In this document: piece by piece, positions 45,975-52,858 of the stretch | Position numbering within the stretch: position 1 is the first letter of the stretch | Layout of the letters: each line of letters starts with the position of its first letter | Source of the DNA: Flavobacteriaceae bacterium PS02334 | Lineage (GTDB): Bacteria; Bacteroidota; Bacteroidia; Flavobacteriales; Flavobacteriaceae | Assembly (NCBI GenBank): GCA_029959295.1 | Contig: JASCOH010000001.1 | Span: 434,001-498,000 of the forward strand | DNA: 64,000 nucleotides | Direction of reading: 5' to 3' | The notes under the pieces: model-generated | Told to the model about the DNA's origin: nothing | Seen by the model: only the letters and a program-made list of their open reading frames with translations | Databases searched by the model: none | Program-made: the position numbers and the translations under genes

Positions 45975-47750
45975 ATGGCTTCAATTACCAGATTGTTTGA
46001 TTTTCCTTATCATCAGCAGGAAAAATATAGTATTCCAGATTCGTTAGTTACAAAACAGGACGGAAATTGGGTCAAGACCTCAACTGATGAATATCTGACA
46101 AAGGCAAATGCCGTTTCACGCGCGCTTTTGCGAATGGGAATTCAAAAAGATGATAAAATTGCAGTCATTTCTTCTAATAATAGAACCGAATGGCACATCG
46201 TTGACATTGGAATTTTACAGACCGGAGCCCAAAATGTTCCGATTTATCCCACTATTGCTGAAGAAGATTATGAATATATCTTAAACCATTCTGGTGCGAT
46301 TTACTGCTTTGTTTCCGATGAAGAAGTTTTGAAAAAAGTAAATGCTATCAAAGGAAATGTTCCAAATTTAAAGGAAGTTTTCTGTTTCAATAAAATTTCA
46401 GGCTGTAAAAGCTGGGAAGAATTATTAGAATCAGGCAAAGACGAAAGCAACCAAAGCGAAGTTGAAGCCAGAAAAGATGCTGTTACCACAGAAGATTTAG
46501 CTACAATAATTTATACGTCTGGAACTACTGGAAAACCAAAAGGCGTCATGCTTTCTCATAAAAATATCGTTTCAAATGTTTTGGGAAGTGAGAAAAGAAT
46601 TCCGTTTGTGGCAGGAAAAACAAAGGCGTTAAGCTTTCTTCCGATCTGCCATATTTTTGAAAGAATGGTCGTTTATCTCTACCAATATTATGGTGTCGGA
46701 ATTTATTTTGCTGAATCAATTGACAAACTAAGCGACAATTTAAAGGAAACTAAACCGCATGTAATTACGGCTGTTCCAAGGCTTTTAGAAAAAGTATATG
46801 ATAAAATTTATGCCAAAGGCGCTGAATTGACCGGAATCAAAAAGAAATTGTTCTTTTGGGCAATTGATTTGGGATTGAAATTTGAGCCTGACGGAAAAAA
46901 TGGCTGGTGGTATGAATTCCAATTGGGCATTGCCAGAAAACTGATTTTCAGCAAATGGAAAGAAGGTTTGGGGGGCAATTTAGACTTGATGGTTTCAGGA
47001 AGCGCAGCATTGCAGCCAAGATTGGCTCGTGTGTTTGCTGCAGCCGAAATTCCAGTTATGGAAGGCTACGGCTTGACCGAAACTTCTCCAGTAATTGCAG
47101 TAAACGACACTAGAAATCACGGATTTAAAATTGGAACTGTCGGAAAAGTAATTGACAACGTAGAAGTTAAAATTGCAGAAGACGGAGAAATCCTTTGCAA
47201 AGGCCCGAATGTGATGATGGGCTATTACAAAGACGAAGAAAAAACTAATGAAGCCATAAAAGACGGCTATTTCCACACGGGAGATATTGGCGTAATCGAC
47301 GAAGAAGGTTTCTTGAAAATTACTGACAGGAAGAAAGAAATGTTCAAGACTTCTGGAGGAAAATATATTGCACCGCAGCTGATAGAAAATGCGATGAAAC
47401 AATCTCGCTTTATTGGAGAAATTATGGTAATCGGCGATGGCGAAAAAATGCCTGCTGCTTTCATTCAGCCTGATTTTGACTTTGTAAAAGCTTGGGCAAA
47501 AAAGAAAGGAATCAGTGCTGGCTCAAACGAAGAATTGGTAGAAAACGAAGAGGTAAAGAAACGTTTCCAAGAAGAAATTGACGGAATCAACAGCAAATTC
47601 GGCCATTGGGAACAAATCAAGCGTTTTGAATTGACGCCAGATGTTTGGTCGATTGAGGGCGGGCACCTCACTCCTACTATGAAACTGAAACGTAAAAATG
47701 TCAAGGAAATTTATCAGAAATTATACGACAAGATTTACAAGCAGGCATAA
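45975..47750 (+). CDS. AMP-dependent long-chain acyl-CoA synthetase
   Basis: A 591-aa ANL-superfamily enzyme. It activates fatty acids to acyl-CoA via acyl-adenylate. The P-loop YTSGTTGKPKGVMLSHKN is at residues 180-197. FLPICHIFERMV, VMEGYGLTETSP and GYFHTGDIGVIDEEGFLKITDRKKEMFKTSGGKYIAPQLIE follow. The FadD15-like group is supported by the FERMV and GSAALQPRLARVF blocks. The terminator at 47757 is shared with the convergent slipin gene. Confidence 0.93.
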   Translation: MASITRLFDFPYHQQEKYSIPDSLVTKQDGNWVKTSTDEYLTKANAVSRALLRMGIQKDDKIAVISSNNRTEWHIVDIGILQTGAQNVPIYPTIAEEDYEYILNHSGAIYCFVSDEEVLKKVNAIKGNVPNLKEVFCFNKISGCKSWEELLESGKDESNQSEVEARKDAVTTEDLATIIYTSGTTGKPKGVMLSHKNIVSNVLGSEKRIPFVAGKTKALSFLPICHIFERMVVYLYQYYGVGIYFAESIDKLSDNLKETKPHVITAVPRLLEKVYDKIYAKGAELTGIKKKLFFWAIDLGLKFEPDGKNGWWYEFQLGIARKLIFSKWKEGLGGNLDLMVSGSAALQPRLARVFAAAEIPVMEGYGLTETSPVIAVNDTRNHGFKIGTVGKVIDNVEVKIAEDGEILCKGPNVMMGYYKDEEKTNEAIKDGYFHTGDIGVIDEEGFLKITDRKKEMFKTSGGKYIAPQLIENAMKQSRFIGEIMVIGDGEKMPAAFIQPDFDFVKAWAKKKGISAGSNEELVENEEVKKRFQEEIDGINSKFGHWEQIKRFELTPDVWSIEGGHLTPTMKLKRKNVKEIYQKLYDKIYKQA

Positions 47751-47756
47751 AAACGA

Positions 47757-47787
47757 AACCACGAATCTGAACGATTCGTGGTTTTTT
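47757..47787. terminator. Bidirectional terminator between acyl-CoA synthetase and slipin genes
   Basis: AACCACGAATC/GATTCGTGGTT with a 5-nt loop is followed by TTTT on the plus side. It ends at the slipin stop codon. Confidence 0.8.
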
Positions 47788-48883
47788 ATTTAACGAAGAT
47801 TTCCTTTAATTGACCGATGATATTGCCTCCGCCAGAAATAGTGATTTCACCAATCTTATCTGCGATTTTTTCGACATATTCCATCTCTTTCAATTTCCAA
47901 AGCATCTCGTTTTCTTCCATCAATTTTGCCGTATTTAGCAAGCTTCTTGTCGACGCCGTTTCTTCTCGTCTCATGATGCTGTTGGCTTGCGCTTTTTTCT
48001 CGGCAACCAAAACTTGGTTCATGATTTCTTTCATATCGCCTGGTAAAATGACATCTCTGATACCTGCGTCAGAAACGGCTAAACCCAAATCAGTGATTTT
48101 TGATTCTACATTTTCCAAAATTTCTTTAGCAATCGAATCTTTTTTAGTTAGCAATTCATCTAAAGTCAAGCCACCGATAAACGCTCTCAAAGCCAATTGC
48201 ATCATAACGTATAACTGCTTTTCAAAATCTTTATTATCCACCAAAGCCTTGAAAACATCAGTTACCTGGTATCTTACAAAGAAATTAACTCTCAAGCCTG
48301 CTTTGTCTTTTGTCAATAATTCTTGGCCAGAAATCTCCATTTGCTGTTGTCTGATATCTGTTGCTTTTACTTCTACAGAAATAGAATTTTGCCAAAAGTA
48401 GTACGTTCCGGCACTTACTTCTTTTACAAAAGAACCATCTATAAACAATAAGCCTGTTTCAAAGTTCATGACTTGCCATTTTCTGACATAGGCGCGCAAC
48501 TTGGCATTATCAAGCAAAGCTGTTGGAATTTCTTCTGTAATTTCAGCCTTTGACAAATCAACTTTAATAAAATCATAGTTGAAATATCCTTTCCAGAAAG
48601 CATACCTGCCTGTCATCAAAACATCTTTAAAAATACCATTTACGACATACAATGCAATTTCATTATCTGCAACTTCAACTACTTCTAGCAAAGATGCTAA
48701 TTCTTCATTTTGCAATAAAATATTCAATTCTATTGGCGCAACGAAAGATTGATTCTTTTCATAAATTTTCACTTCTTTGTTACCAAAAATCCAGAAATTA
48801 CCTTCCTGTAAAACTTTAATCAATTTTCTGTTTTCAAATACCAAACCCACTTGGTAGGCATTAATTTTTAAATTTCTAATCAT
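47786..48883 (-). CDS. Slipin (SPFH/band-7) protein of the RNA-repair type
   Basis: A 365-aa stomatin-like protein without the usual N-terminal membrane hairpin. Two related N-terminal units, INAYQVGLVFENRKLIKVLQEGNFWIFG and MNFETGLLFIDGSFVKEVSAGTYYFWQ, precede the band-7 core (ISGQELLTKDKAGLRVNFFVRYQVTDVFKALVD...LGLAVSDAGIRDVILPGDMKEIMNQVLVAEKKAQA) and a C-terminal coiled region. Slipins of this build occur with RtcB in bacterial RNA-repair operons (family knowledge). It is downstream of a structured RNA whose promoter carries the same inverted repeat as rtcB. The 48884-49166 leader shows no other feature I recognise. Confidence 0.85.
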   Translation of the reverse strand: MIRNLKINAYQVGLVFENRKLIKVLQEGNFWIFGNKEVKIYEKNQSFVAPIELNILLQNEELASLLEVVEVADNEIALYVVNGIFKDVLMTGRYAFWKGYFNYDFIKVDLSKAEITEEIPTALLDNAKLRAYVRKWQVMNFETGLLFIDGSFVKEVSAGTYYFWQNSISVEVKATDIRQQQMEISGQELLTKDKAGLRVNFFVRYQVTDVFKALVDNKDFEKQLYVMMQLALRAFIGGLTLDELLTKKDSIAKEILENVESKITDLGLAVSDAGIRDVILPGDMKEIMNQVLVAEKKAQANSIMRREETASTRSLLNTAKLMEENEMLWKLKEMEYVEKIADKIGEITISGGGNIIGQLKEIFVK

Positions 48884-49166
48884 CTTTATTTTGTTTTAAT
48901 TTGTTATTTTAATAATAAGAAAATGAATTTTCGAAATCCTCTTTCAAAAACGGGAGCTTAAATTTATTTCAGCAAGCAGCAATTGTTTTACGGTTATTTT
49001 CAAAACTATTTCTAGAAAAATCTAAAATCATTTTGTCAAACCGAAAAGAAAGACTGATGGCTTAAAAACGATTTTAAACACACAGGTTTTGTCACGAGCA
49101 TAAAATTCTTTTGGAGAACTTTATTGATTAAGACAAATCCATTTTCTTTTTTGGGCATCATTTTTT

Positions 49167-49438
49167 AAAGAGTGATGCGACTCTTTCAGGCAGATTTTGA
49201 GTCTGCAAAAACTACATCCAAAGTGTAGCCCTATTGTTCAAACCGGACTGATCCGCCGAAACGGAGTGGGATTCGAACCCACGCAAATAGAGTGCGATGA
49301 TTTTTTGGAAAACCACCAAAACCTTCAAATCAAGTTGCATAGAAAAACATGATACATTTCGGCAAAGTCTTCCACAATGGTGCTATTCAGAAACACGCAA
49401 CAGGACTTGTTTGATATTTTCAATGAACTTATTTATTT
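49167..49438 (-). ncRNA. Structured tRNA-like leader RNA upstream of slipin (YrlA-like candidate)
   Basis: Read on the minus strand from the promoter at 49445-49484. It contains a canonical T-arm (49266-49282; GTGGG-TTCGAAT-CCCAC), then acceptor-like strands TCCGTTT and CGGCGGA (six pairs, two of them G-U), a weak D-arm-like segment (49236-49248) and a closing helix ATAGGG/CTCTAT (49229-49234 with 49287-49292). The tRNA body is therefore entered through its anticodon stem, as in the tRNA-mimic module of bacterial Y RNAs. Two 5-bp/7-nt hairpins like anticodon arms follow (49212-49228, 49190-49206), then a 7-bp hairpin (49167-49186). Boundaries are estimates. Confidence 0.5.
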
Positions 49439-49444
49439 TCTGAA

Positions 49445-49451
49445 CAAAGAT
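49445..49451 (-). promoter_or_regulatory. -7-like box of the structured-RNA/slipin promoter
   Basis: ATCTTTG on the minus strand (AATCTTTG against TAnnTTTG) lies exactly 8 nt from the inverted repeat. The same box and spacing are found before rtcB. Confidence 0.55.
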
Positions 49452-49459
49452 TTTAAAAC

Positions 49460-49484
49460 CACTGCGCAATTATTCTGCGCAGTG
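49460..49484. promoter_or_regulatory. Inverted-repeat operator, copy 1 (shared with rtcB)
   Basis: A perfect 9-bp inverted repeat CACTGCGCA / TGCGCAGTG with spacer ATTATTC. It is 22 of 25 identical to copy 2 (57336-57360), in the same orientation and at the same distance from a -7-like box. It is probably the site of the WYL regulator. Confidence 0.7.
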
Positions 49485-49493
49485 AATTTAAAT

Positions 49494-49814
49494 TTATAAA
49501 AGTCCCATTCTCTTTTGATGTTCACGATCTCTTACATCAATGGCTCCAAAAGGGCTTCCCTTGAAATAACCGATGTTTACAAAACCATTTTCTTCAGTAA
49601 TCAGGGATTCTTTCTTAGTAATCGCGCCAGTATATTTAGAACCATAATTTCCCGTTAATTTCTTTGTTGCCGGATCTATATCGCCCCATTCTGGAGTCTT
49701 TCCGTTATAAATCGGCTCCACGAAATAGATAATCCCCGTCAATCTTGACTTCATTAAAAATCTTCCAGTTTCATCTGTATTGGTTAAAAATCTTTTTAAA
49801 ATGTCTGGTCTCAT
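49494..49814 (-). CDS. Hypothetical protein in the RNA-repair island
   Basis: A 106-aa protein (MRPDILKRFLTNTDETGRFL...) with several Gly/Tyr-rich beta stretches (TGIIYFVEPIYNG, GNYGSKYTGAITKKESLI) and a basic C-terminus ending RDREHQKRMGLL. No signal peptide, membrane helix or known domain is seen. It lies between the tRNA-His-like sequence and operator copy 1 on the same strand as slipin. An A-rich leader precedes the ATG. Its place suggests a part in RNA repair or sensing, but this is only positional inference. Confidence 0.6.
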   Translation of the reverse strand: MRPDILKRFLTNTDETGRFLMKSRLTGIIYFVEPIYNGKTPEWGDIDPATKKLTGNYGSKYTGAITKKESLITEENGFVNIGYFKGSPFGAIDVRDREHQKRMGLL

Positions 49815-49861
49815 AATTTTTTTCTTTTTTAATTAAACTTCATTCTGTCTGGAAAGCAGTC

Positions 49862-49896
49862 CCGAAGCTTCGGGTAAACTGCAAATTTATCCAGTT
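49862..49896 (-). other. Hairpins after the tRNA-His-like element
   Basis: Minus-strand AAACTG/CAGTTT, then the perfect palindrome CCCGAAGCTTCGGG flanked by GCAGT/ACTGC, lie between the tRNA-His-like sequence and the next start codon. These could act as a processing or attenuation structure. Confidence 0.45.
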
Positions 49897-49897
49897 T

Positions 49898-49970
49898 GGG
49901 TGTTTTCGGGAATCGAACCCTGTTCTTCGGATTCACATTCCGATATTTTACCAAATAAACTAAAAACACC
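49898..49970 (-). tRNA. Divergent tRNA-His(GTG)-like sequence
   Basis: On the minus strand, 73 nt fit a linear cloverleaf. The acceptor is GGTGTTT/AAACACC, the D-stem GTTT/AAAT with GG in its loop, the anticodon stem TCGGA/TCCGA with loop ATGTGAA (anticodon GTG), and the T-loop TTCGATT. The T-stem has only three good pairs followed by two mismatches, and the first G can pair C73 as in histidine tRNAs. It differs strongly from the normal tRNA-His at 35.7 kb. A pseudo-tRNA, decoy or specialised tRNA-like RNA is as likely as a working tRNA. Confidence 0.5.
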
Positions 49971-49976
49971 ATTCGA

Positions 49977-50032
49977 GCTCATTGGGCAATTTATTCAAGA
50001 GACAGTCGAAAAGATTGCCATTCCCAATGAGC
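49977..50032 (-). other. Long hairpin before the tRNA-His-like element
   Basis: GCTCATTGGG and CCCAATGAGC form a perfect 10-bp stem enclosing 36 nt, which can fold further (CAAT/ATTG). It ends 6 nt before the tRNA-like 5' end on the minus strand and may belong to the same RNA. Confidence 0.5.
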
Positions 50033-50071
50033 CAGTTCATTCTAGAGAACATTTTTTATTCATTTATAAGC

Positions 50072-50100
50072 ATAAAAAAAGCACCTCGTTAAAGGTGCTT
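50072..50100 (-). terminator. Terminator after the 33-aa ORF
   Basis: The stem AAGCACCT/AGGTGCTT, read on the minus strand, is followed by seven T. Confidence 0.8.
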
Positions 50101-50122
50101 CATGACATTTGATAAGATATAA

Positions 50123-50224
50123 TTATCCTATTTGCCTGAATTTATGCACCTGCATTATCTTAAATCCGAAATCAAATCTCGGGTTTGTTAATTGTGTTTT
50201 ATGGGATTTTATTTGTAAAGCCAT
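50123..50224 (-). CDS. Possible 33-aa peptide
   Basis: A short ORF (MALQIKSHKTQLTNPRFDFG...) with a perfect -7-type box TATCTTTG (50306-50313, minus strand) about 80 nt upstream and a good terminator after it. A longer in-frame version from 50320 is less likely. The peptide is basic. No family is recognised. It could also be a non-coding RNA between promoter and terminator. Confidence 0.35.
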   Translation of the reverse strand: MALQIKSHKTQLTNPRFDFGFKIMQVHKFRQIG

Positions 50225-50562
50225 TGCTTTTTTATTTTTATATTTTGAAATAATGTGTTGTCGTAATTCGTAATTACTAATTCGCAATTCTAAAATTTTC
50301 TTCGGCAAAGATAATGTCAAAAAAAAGTAACTTCCAAATATTTTTTGAAATTAAATTACTGATAATCAGATATTTAATTTTAAAATTTAAACACAGAAAT
50401 TCCTGTCCACTAATTCTAGCAGAGGTCTAAATTGTATCAAATGACTGTTTCTCATTAGATTACTTTTCAAAATTATATTTCGCTATTTTTAGTAATCATT
50501 AAACATTTTGACCATTTATTTTTTAAATTATTTTTCATTTTCATCCTTTGGAACCGCTATAA

Positions 50563-50593
50563 ACAAAAAAAGCGTCCCGATTATGGACGCTTT
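50563..50593 (-). terminator. Terminator after the 41-aa Cys-rich ORF
   Basis: The stem AAAGCGTCC/GGACGCTTT, read on the minus strand, is followed by TTTTG. Confidence 0.7.
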
Positions 50594-50617
50594 GTTGTAT
50601 TTATTTTGATTTTATAA

Positions 50618-50743
50618 CTATAGATTATACTTGAAATCATTACAATACACATCACATCCCTTGCATTCCGCAGGATATTTTCTAGCAGAACGGTCAGAAG
50701 TTTGTCTAAAAGACAGGTTGTTATGTATGCAAGTAAGTTTCAT
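50618..50743 (-). CDS. 41-aa Cys-containing small protein
   Basis: A small ORF with Cys5, Cys27, Cys30 and Cys34 (AECKGCDVYC) that could bind a metal, plus the basic stretch RQTSDRSARKYP. A perfect -7 box TACATTTG (50752-50759, minus strand) lies just upstream and a terminator lies downstream, so a transcript is well supported. No family is recognised. Confidence 0.5.
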   Translation of the reverse strand: MKLTCIHNNLSFRQTSDRSARKYPAECKGCDVYCNDFKYNL

Positions 50744-50908
50744 TTCGAAGGCAAATGTACTATTCTTTTTTATAAGAACATCATTATTTTTAACAATTGA
50801 ATACTTTTACAAAAGTCTTTTGAAATCAACTTTGTGTTTTATTTAAGAGTAATTAGCCGTAATTTTAAAGCTCATAACAAAGCATTTTTTGAACAAAATC
50901 AATCCCTA

Positions 50909-52666
50909 ATGAGCGCATCGACAAAATATTTATCAATACTTTTTTGGATACTTTTGCTAAATTCCGCCGGAGTTTCTGCGCAGCTTTTATCAACTACTTC
51001 AGAAACTAAAGAAGAAGTAAAATTTCCGGATGACTCGCTAGGAAGAAGAACGCCGAGAGGTTCGGTCAGCGGATTTTTAAAAGCAGTGTCGGAGCAGAAT
51101 TACATCCGCGCAAGCCAATATTTGTATCTGAAAAGATCCTTCAGGAAAGTAAGGGAAAGAGAACGCATTGTCAAAGTGATGCAGAATCTCTTGGATCAAA
51201 GTGGCAATATTATCCCGACATCCTTAATCAACAATAAGGAAACCGGCCAGACAGACGACGATTTAGAACCAGAATTAGACCTGGTCGGAACCGTAAAAAT
51301 AAATGGCGAGGATACTGATTTATATTTAGAAAACACTGAAAAAGCAGGCAGTCCGCCTCTGTGGGTATTCTCTTCAGAAACGGTTGACGCCATTGCTTCG
51401 GTTAAAATTGACGAGAATCTCTTGGTAAATAAAGTGCTTCCAAAAGCACTGCAAGATCGGCTTTTGGCGGGCGTCCCGATTGGGCAGTGGCTGGTAATTA
51501 TTATACTTATTGCCGCTTCCTATTTTCTATCTTGGGGAATTATTGCGCTGCTTACTTTTTTGGTTACAAAACTTTGGAGAAAAGCCAGAACAGAACCAAC
51601 ACAGGGAATTATTGAAGCGCTGTCATTGCCGATCCAGCTTTATATCGCGCTGTGGTTCTTTGTAGATTTTTCGCAACGCGTGGGAATTTCGATTATCATC
51701 CGCCAGCGTTTCAGCTATCTGACCGTGACCGTAGGAATCGTTGCCTTCTTGATGCTGCTGTGGCGGATTACCGATTTCGTAAGCGAATTCAGCAAAAACA
51801 GAATGACAGTCCGCGGGCGTGTTTCTACCATTTCCGTGATTTTATTTTTAAGAAGGACTTTTAAAGTAGCAATATTTGTCTTTGGAGGGATTGCCATTCT
51901 AGGCGCCATCGGAATTGACGTCACAACCGGACTCGCCGCACTAGGAATTGGAGGTATCGCCCTAGCCTTGGGAGCACAAAAAACTGTCGAAAATTTCGTA
52001 GGAAGCGTAACCCTAATCATTGACCAGCCCATTCGCGTAGGCGATTTCTGCAGAATAAACGATGTCAAAGGAAATGTCGAACAAATCGGAATGCGTTCTA
52101 CAAAAATAAGAACCGGAGAACGAACTGTAGTCACGATTCCAAATGGTTTGCTATCAGCCACAAACATTGAAAATTATGCTTTTCGTGACCGATTTCTTTT
52201 CAATCCGATATTAGATTTGCGTTGTGAAACTACGCCTGACCAGATCCGCTTTCTTTTAGTAGAAATCAAGTCTGTTTTAATCTCGCATCCGATGGTCAAT
52301 TCTGAAGATGCGCGCGTGCGATTCATCGGTTTTGGCACATCGTCGCTTCGCATGGAAATCAATTGCTATATTTTAGTCAGCACGCTCGATACTTCGCTGG
52401 AAGTCAAGGAAGATCTGCTATTGCGAATCATGGACATTGTTGCTGAAAGCGGTTCTGGATTTGCCTTCCCTTCGCAGACGCTTTATTTTGCACAAGATGA
52501 AGGCGTTTCTGAAGAAAAATCAAGAACAGTTGCTGAAAAAGTAAAAACTTGGAAAGAAAAGGAAGAGCTTCAAATCCCTCGCTTCCATGCTGATAAGATT
52601 ACAGAAATTGAAGATTCAATTGTGTATCCGCCAGAAGGTGCGGCTATTAATAGAAAAACGGAATAA
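50909..52666 (+). CDS. MscS-family mechanosensitive ion channel protein
   Basis: The ATG at 50909 (MSASTKYLSILFWILLLNSAGVSAQ) gives a signal peptide and is preferred over the upstream TTG. The product has 585 aa. A periplasmic domain (about 30-190) precedes four or five membrane helices. The pore helix and beta domain are typical: TTGLAALGIGGIALALGAQKTVENFVGSVTLIIDQPIRVGDFCRI, then VEQIGMRSTKIRTGERTVVTIPNGLL. Such channels release solutes during osmotic downshock. It is the only plus-strand gene inside the RNA-repair region. Confidence 0.92.
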   Translation: MSASTKYLSILFWILLLNSAGVSAQLLSTTSETKEEVKFPDDSLGRRTPRGSVSGFLKAVSEQNYIRASQYLYLKRSFRKVRERERIVKVMQNLLDQSGNIIPTSLINNKETGQTDDDLEPELDLVGTVKINGEDTDLYLENTEKAGSPPLWVFSSETVDAIASVKIDENLLVNKVLPKALQDRLLAGVPIGQWLVIIILIAASYFLSWGIIALLTFLVTKLWRKARTEPTQGIIEALSLPIQLYIALWFFVDFSQRVGISIIIRQRFSYLTVTVGIVAFLMLLWRITDFVSEFSKNRMTVRGRVSTISVILFLRRTFKVAIFVFGGIAILGAIGIDVTTGLAALGIGGIALALGAQKTVENFVGSVTLIIDQPIRVGDFCRINDVKGNVEQIGMRSTKIRTGERTVVTIPNGLLSATNIENYAFRDRFLFNPILDLRCETTPDQIRFLLVEIKSVLISHPMVNSEDARVRFIGFGTSSLRMEINCYILVSTLDTSLEVKEDLLLRIMDIVAESGSGFAFPSQTLYFAQDEGVSEEKSRTVAEKVKTWKEKEELQIPRFHADKITEIEDSIVYPPEGAAINRKTE

Positions 52667-52694
52667 AAAAACAGCCTTGATTGGCTGTTTTTTT
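52665..52694 (+). terminator. Terminator after the MscS-like gene
   Basis: The stem AAAACAGCC/GGCTGTTTT is followed by a T run. Confidence 0.82.
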
Positions 52695-52858
52695 GGGTAT
52701 AAAAGTTCATGGTATACATTCTATTTTTGTATTCAATTTACAAAATAACTTTTCTTTTAGCAGGTAATACAAGCCTTTGATGTCGGTGTAAGACGTGGGC
52801 GTGTTTAAGCTAAAGGATTTGCTTCCGGAGATGATTTGAGATTTTAGGTTTTGGATGG

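Noticed and set aside
47817-48401. 194-aa plus-strand ORF antisense to slipin
   Set aside because: It is an antisense shadow with Ser/Phe bias. Slipin on the minus strand is well conserved in pattern.
49266-49282. T-arm as the 3' end of an ordinary tRNA gene
   Set aside because: No anticodon arm or D-arm lies on the 5' side in normal order. The other arms lie downstream, so a standard tRNA was not called.
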